DNA of 64,000 bases from positions 496,001 through 560,000 of the forward strand of contig NZ_CP009282.1 of the NCBI RefSeq assembly GCF_000758605.1, read 5' to 3'. The DNA is from Paenibacillus sp. FSL R5-0912 (GTDB taxonomy: Bacteria; Bacillota; Bacilli; Paenibacillales; Paenibacillaceae). Positions 61,219 through 64,000 of this stretch are shown piece by piece. The translations under genes were made by a program, and so were the position numbers. The notes beneath the pieces were generated by a model. The model did no database searches, was not told where the DNA came from, and saw nothing but the letters and a program-made list of their open reading frames with translations. How positions within the stretch are numbered: the stretch's first letter is position 1; every line of letters starts with the position of its first letter.

Positions 61219-61527
61219 ATGGCGATTGGTGAAGTGACCGTTATTCCGATTGGCACTGGCAGTACCAGTCTCAGCAGCTATGTGGCCGATATGCAGCGTG
61301 TGCTGCAGACCGTGGAGGGGATTACCTATGAGCTTACTTCGATGGGGACTATTATTGAAGGACCGGTTGCACGGATTCTGTCTGCAGTAGAAGCGCTGCA
61401 TGAGTCGCCTTTTACTTCAGGAGCACAGAGAGTATCTACCTCGCTTAAAATTGATGACCGTCGTGACAAGTCTTCTACGAGCCGCAGCAAGCTGGAATCC
61501 GTGGAACGTAAGCTGCAAGGAGAGTAA
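61219..61527 (+). CDS. MTH1187/YqgV family thiamine-binding protein (UPF0045)
   Basis: 102-residue ferredoxin-like protein: MAIGEVTVIPIGTGSTSLSS, YELTSMGTIIEGP and QRVSTSLKIDDRRDK are the family pattern. Members bind thiamine or related ligands, but the physiological role is unclear. GGAGGG lies upstream of ATG 61219. It may be co-transcribed with the next gene (50-bp gap). Confidence 0.88.
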   Translation: MAIGEVTVIPIGTGSTSLSSYVADMQRVLQTVEGITYELTSMGTIIEGPVARILSAVEALHESPFTSGAQRVSTSLKIDDRRDKSSTSRSKLESVERKLQGE

Positions 61528-61577
61528 GGAGTACCTGTAGTTGTAATCAGATTCAACCTATAAGGAGCGGATCTTTC

Positions 61578-62357
61578 ATGGCAAAGGCCTCACAGCAAAT
61601 CGGAATTCAAATGTACACACTGCGTGACCAGACAGAGCGCGATTTCCTGGGTACACTGGGCAAAGTGGCGGAGATGGGATACCAGGCGGTAGAATTCGCC
61701 GGTTATTTCGGCGTGTCTGCAGGAGAACTGCGCCGTACATTGGACCGGTTGGGTCTTGCTGCGCCTTCGGCGCATGTGGGCCTGGATTTCAGCAGTCTGG
61801 ATAACATGGAACGGGCGTTAGCCAAAGAAATTGAATATGCGAAGGAACTTGGACTACAATATATGATCACCCCTTCGGCACCGCTTCCGCAGAACCCCTC
61901 GATGGAAGATGTGACGGCGGTGATTCCCTTCTTGGAGAAGGCCTCCGCGATGGTCCGTGCAGCAGGCCTGCAGTACGGGTATCACAACCATGATTATGAA
62001 TTTGCGGAGGTAGACGGCAAAGCAGTCATCGATATATGGCTGGGGCAGATTCCTGCTGAGCATATGTTTGCCGAGTTTGATCTGGGGTGGGTATACAGGG
62101 GCGGGGCCCGGCCGATTGACTATGTCTCGCGTTATGCCGGGCGTGTTCCGCTGGTCCACATTAAGGATTTCGGGGCAAATAATGAAGAGACTGACCTCGG
62201 GAAAGGGCAGGTTGATTTCGCTAGCGTCTTCGACAAGGCAGAGGAAAGCGGAATTCTGTATTATATAGTAGAGCAAGAGGCTTATGCCGTGTCGTCGCTG
62301 GAGAGTGCTAAGCAGGCGCTGGAATATTTCCGCGGGTTGGGGCTTATGCAGGGATAG
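61578..62357 (+). CDS. sugar phosphate isomerase/epimerase family TIM-barrel protein
   Basis: 259-residue AP-endonuclease-2-like TIM barrel: IGIQMYTLRDQTERDFLGTL, AAPSAHVGLDF, YGYHNHDYEF, MFAEFDLGWVYRGG and VPLVHIKDFG carry the metal ligands of the family. Relatives act on inosose, xylulose or other sugars. The substrate here is unknown. ATG 61578 follows AAGGAGCGG. Confidence 0.88.
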   Translation: MAKASQQIGIQMYTLRDQTERDFLGTLGKVAEMGYQAVEFAGYFGVSAGELRRTLDRLGLAAPSAHVGLDFSSLDNMERALAKEIEYAKELGLQYMITPSAPLPQNPSMEDVTAVIPFLEKASAMVRAAGLQYGYHNHDYEFAEVDGKAVIDIWLGQIPAEHMFAEFDLGWVYRGGARPIDYVSRYAGRVPLVHIKDFGANNEETDLGKGQVDFASVFDKAEESGILYYIVEQEAYAVSSLESAKQALEYFRGLGLMQG

Positions 62358-62380
62358 GAAGAGGTAATAGTCAAAAAGGG

Positions 62381-62408
62381 TTGCGTTTTCTGCTGAAAGA
62401 GTTATAAT
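62381..62408 (+). promoter_or_regulatory. promoter of the tRNA gene
   Basis: TTGCGT (62381-62386), 16-bp spacer, TATAAT (62403-62408), 31 bp before the tRNA. Confidence 0.6.
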
Positions 62409-62439
62409 ATTTTTTGTTTGGCAGGGGCAATCCTTTTAA

Positions 62440-62511
62440 GCTGGTGTAGCTCAGGGGTAGAGCAACGCACTCGTAATGCGTAGGCCGGGGGTTCAATTCC
62501 CTTCACCAGCA
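62440..62511 (+). tRNA. tRNA-Thr (anticodon CGT)
   Basis: 72-nt cloverleaf. The acceptor GCTGGTG pairs with CACCAGC, the D arm has GGGGTAGAG, the anticodon stem ACGCA/TGCGT holds loop CTCGTAA, and the T arm is GGGGGTTCAATTCCC. Anticodon CGT reads ACG. CCA is not encoded. Confidence 0.95.
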
Positions 62512-62532
62512 TCCGTAAGAACTCAATAGTGG

Positions 62533-62575
62533 CGCGGCTTTCCGGGGTTTTGGGGGTCGCGTTTTTTTATTTATT
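62533..62575 (+). terminator. probable terminator after the tRNA
   Basis: A G/C-rich imperfect stem (GGCGCGG... and GGTCGCG) ends in seven T. Confidence 0.4.
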
Positions 62576-62707
62576 CATCCGATCGTCTACCGGCCCGATG
62601 CTTGCTTATGCTTAATACAGAATGCAGGACTAAAATGAAATCAATCTTATTAAACGATTTATATGTTATTCCTAGAGCCTATTTTGTTTATGAGAGGAGG
62701 CACTTGT

Positions 62708-63130
62708 ATGAAGTGTCTGACGATTCGCCAGCCTTGGGCAACCTTAATTGAGCTGGGTGAAAAACAGATCGAGACCCGTTCCTGGCCGACGGCTTACCGG
62801 GGAGAATTAGCCATCCATGCCGGTATGCAGGTAGATAAGGCCATATGCAGGACAGAGCCGTATCAATCGGTGCTTGCCCGGCACGGCTACACGGCGGATA
62901 ATCTGCCCTCCGGGGTAATCCTTGCGACCAGCCGGCTGGCTGGTTGCTGCGGGGTTACGCCTCAGCAAGCACAGCAGAACTGGCCGGGCGGGAATGAATA
63001 TGTGTTCGGCGATTATGCAGAAGGCCGGTATGCCTGGAAGCTGGAGGAAGTCGTTGCGCTGGCTCATCCTATACCTGCCAAAGGGCGCTTAGGTTTCTGG
63101 GAATATCCCGTTCTTGAGCAGGAGTGGTGA
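62708..63130 (+). CDS. ASCH-domain protein
   Basis: 140 residues beginning MKCLTIRQPWATLIELGEKQ, IETRSWPTAYRGELAIHAG, the ASC-1 homology pattern of a PUA-like fold that may bind RNA. The middle part (YVFGDYAEGRYAWKLEEVVALAHP) completes the domain. The start is ATG 62708 with GAGAGGAGG upstream. Function unknown. Confidence 0.85.
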   Translation: MKCLTIRQPWATLIELGEKQIETRSWPTAYRGELAIHAGMQVDKAICRTEPYQSVLARHGYTADNLPSGVILATSRLAGCCGVTPQQAQQNWPGGNEYVFGDYAEGRYAWKLEEVVALAHPIPAKGRLGFWEYPVLEQEW

Positions 63131-63296
63131 ATCCATTTGTGGCCAAATAAATAAAAATTTCATGCTTATCAGCTGTCAGCGGGTATCATAGGGATATTCA
63201 GCGGGTAATCTTCTTATATATATGGAAAGCGGACTCTGCGGTGGTATGCTGCAGGAGCCAGGGCAGAAATGCCGGGAAGGAGCGTATGCATAAGAG

Positions 63297-63437
63297 ATGG
63301 GCAGCCTTCTTATCGCATGGCTTTGTATGCTTTGTTTGTTTATTGTGTTTAAGGATCAGGTAAGCCGGAAGATCCTGTATCCCGTAGCGGCTGTGGTTAT
63401 CTGCGGTACGCTTGGGTATTGGACGATTTTAATGTAA
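63297..63437 (+). CDS. possible 46-residue two-helix membrane protein
   Basis: MGSLLIAWLCMLCLFIVFKD, then QVSRKILYPVAAVVICGTLG, then YWTILM: two hydrophobic helices joined by a charged loop. GGAAGGAG lies 13 bases before the ATG, a little far. A terminator-like hairpin follows at 63491. Real but tiny genes of this form are often missed; this one is unproven. Confidence 0.4.
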   Translation: MGSLLIAWLCMLCLFIVFKDQVSRKILYPVAAVVICGTLGYWTILM

Positions 63438-63490
63438 TCTTTATCTGGGTATCAGCTTATTTTCAGGTAAGGGATGTAATAGGGTACCCT

Positions 63491-63524
63491 GAGGTCTTGC
63501 CAATCATGGCGGGCCTCTTTTTTA
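63491..63524 (+). terminator. intrinsic terminator
   Basis: GAGGTCTTGCC pairs with GGCGGGCCTC with mismatches, followed by six T. Confidence 0.6.
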
Positions 63525-63567
63525 TGGGGGAAGTAACGCCGAGAATTAACATAGCCAGAGTTGCTGT

Positions 63568-63942
63568 TCATCTCAAGGCGGTTGAGTCCGGAGTGCCAAG
63601 ACCCAAATATCTGCGCATGCGGATAGTAGACTGGGCGGTAATGACATCATCCAGCAGCAGCATCCGTTCATGATAACCCCTGCAGACAAATTTGGCTTCA
63701 ATGCCAACTTCCAGCTGCTGCTGTGCATAGACCTTCAGACCACGGGCTCTCATCTCGGTGCGGACATCCCGCAGGTCGGCTATGGCTGCACCCGCCGCTG
63801 TCCGGAGAACCTCAAGGTAAGGATCGGGTGTGCGCAGCTCTGCGGATAGGATGGAAGCATCGCGTTCAAAGGCGGATAAAATGAGCGGCAGCAAGATATA
63901 CGATTTCACCAGCATATTGTCCTGGCTCTCTGCTCTGTGCAT
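63568..63942 (-). CDS. conserved hypothetical protein, resembles YhjD
   Basis: 124 residues from ATG 63942, placed nine bases after GGAGGAG. Reading from 63996 would put that site inside the gene. Mostly helical: MLVKSYILLPLILSAFERDA, an ELRTPDPYLEVLRTAAGAAI segment, and a C-terminal FVCRGYHERMLLLDDVITAQ. The layout is like Bacillus YhjD, a small soluble protein of unknown function. Assignment is tentative. Confidence 0.6.
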   Translation of the reverse strand: MHRAESQDNMLVKSYILLPLILSAFERDASILSAELRTPDPYLEVLRTAAGAAIADLRDVRTEMRARGLKVYAQQQLEVGIEAKFVCRGYHERMLLLDDVITAQSTIRMRRYLGLGTPDSTALR

Positions 63943-64000
63943 CAATCTCATCTCCTCCAACGAGAACGTATATTCGTAATTTAACCCGAAGTTCAAAAAA

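Overview
The window looks like chromosome of a Paenibacillus-type Firmicute. GC content is moderate, there are strong GGAGG ribosome-binding sites, a T-box ahead of serS, YesM/YesN two-component genes beside LplB/YtcP-type sugar permeases, SLH-domain surface proteins, and many small Bacillus families (YneQ, YwbE, YezD, CcdC, YqgV). No prophage, insertion sequence with transposase, CRISPR array or rRNA was seen. One tRNA gene (Thr, anticodon CGT) is present. The first CDS is cut by the left edge.

Layout. 0-2.4 kb: a BcrA/LanF-type ABC ATPase with two ABC-2 permeases, ended by a hexanucleotide microsatellite. 2.6-7.2 kb: a zinc/cadmium module in which a CzrA-type repressor can act on two matching operators, one ahead of a His-rich CDF exporter and one ahead of a CadA P-type ATPase. 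7.3-15.8 kb: chemoreceptor, lactate dehydrogenase family enzyme, CcdC-like and GlsB-like membrane proteins, a beta-propeller lactonase, and a membrane-anchored alpha/beta hydrolase. 16-19.7 kb: sulfate uptake operon (binding protein, CysT, CysW, YezD) without its ATPase. 19.8-29.6 kb: housekeeping genes, including a fused NAD(P)HX repair enzyme and L-serine dehydratase sdaAB-sdaAA.

29.6-43.7 kb is a sugar-use locus: LacI regulator, its likely 22-bp operator, a cytoplasmic GH30 enzyme, a 1075-residue glycoside phosphorylase of the GH94/GH149/GH161 group, then permease, permease, lipoprotein, sensor kinase and AraC-type response regulator. I infer import of beta-glucan-type oligosaccharides followed by cytosolic hydrolysis and phosphorolysis. 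The locus is split by a 218-bp MITE-like element and a nine-unit 51-bp tandem array.

43.8-49.9 kb: AAC(3)-family acetyltransferase, histidine phosphatase, ArsR-type regulator with MFS exporter, and a sigma/anti-sigma pair. 50-55.1 kb: one SLH-anchored extracellular nuclease/5'-nucleotidase of about 1700 residues. 55.4-57.7 kb: serS with its T-box, and a flavin reductase. 57.8-61 kb: anaerobic ribonucleotide reductase nrdD-nrdG behind an unusually dense leader with a cobalamin riboswitch, an NrdR box and DnaA-box-like 9-mers repeated every 11 bp. The rest is small conserved genes and the tRNA.

The most striking unexplained structure is a family of intergenic arrays. At about 3.2, 13.2 and 45.6 kb, short hairpins of the form TGYA-N5-TRCA recur every 51-52 bp with compensatory changes, each time between convergent genes. 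The 35.7 kb array has the same period and a GGGGCA/TGCCCC hairpin in every unit.
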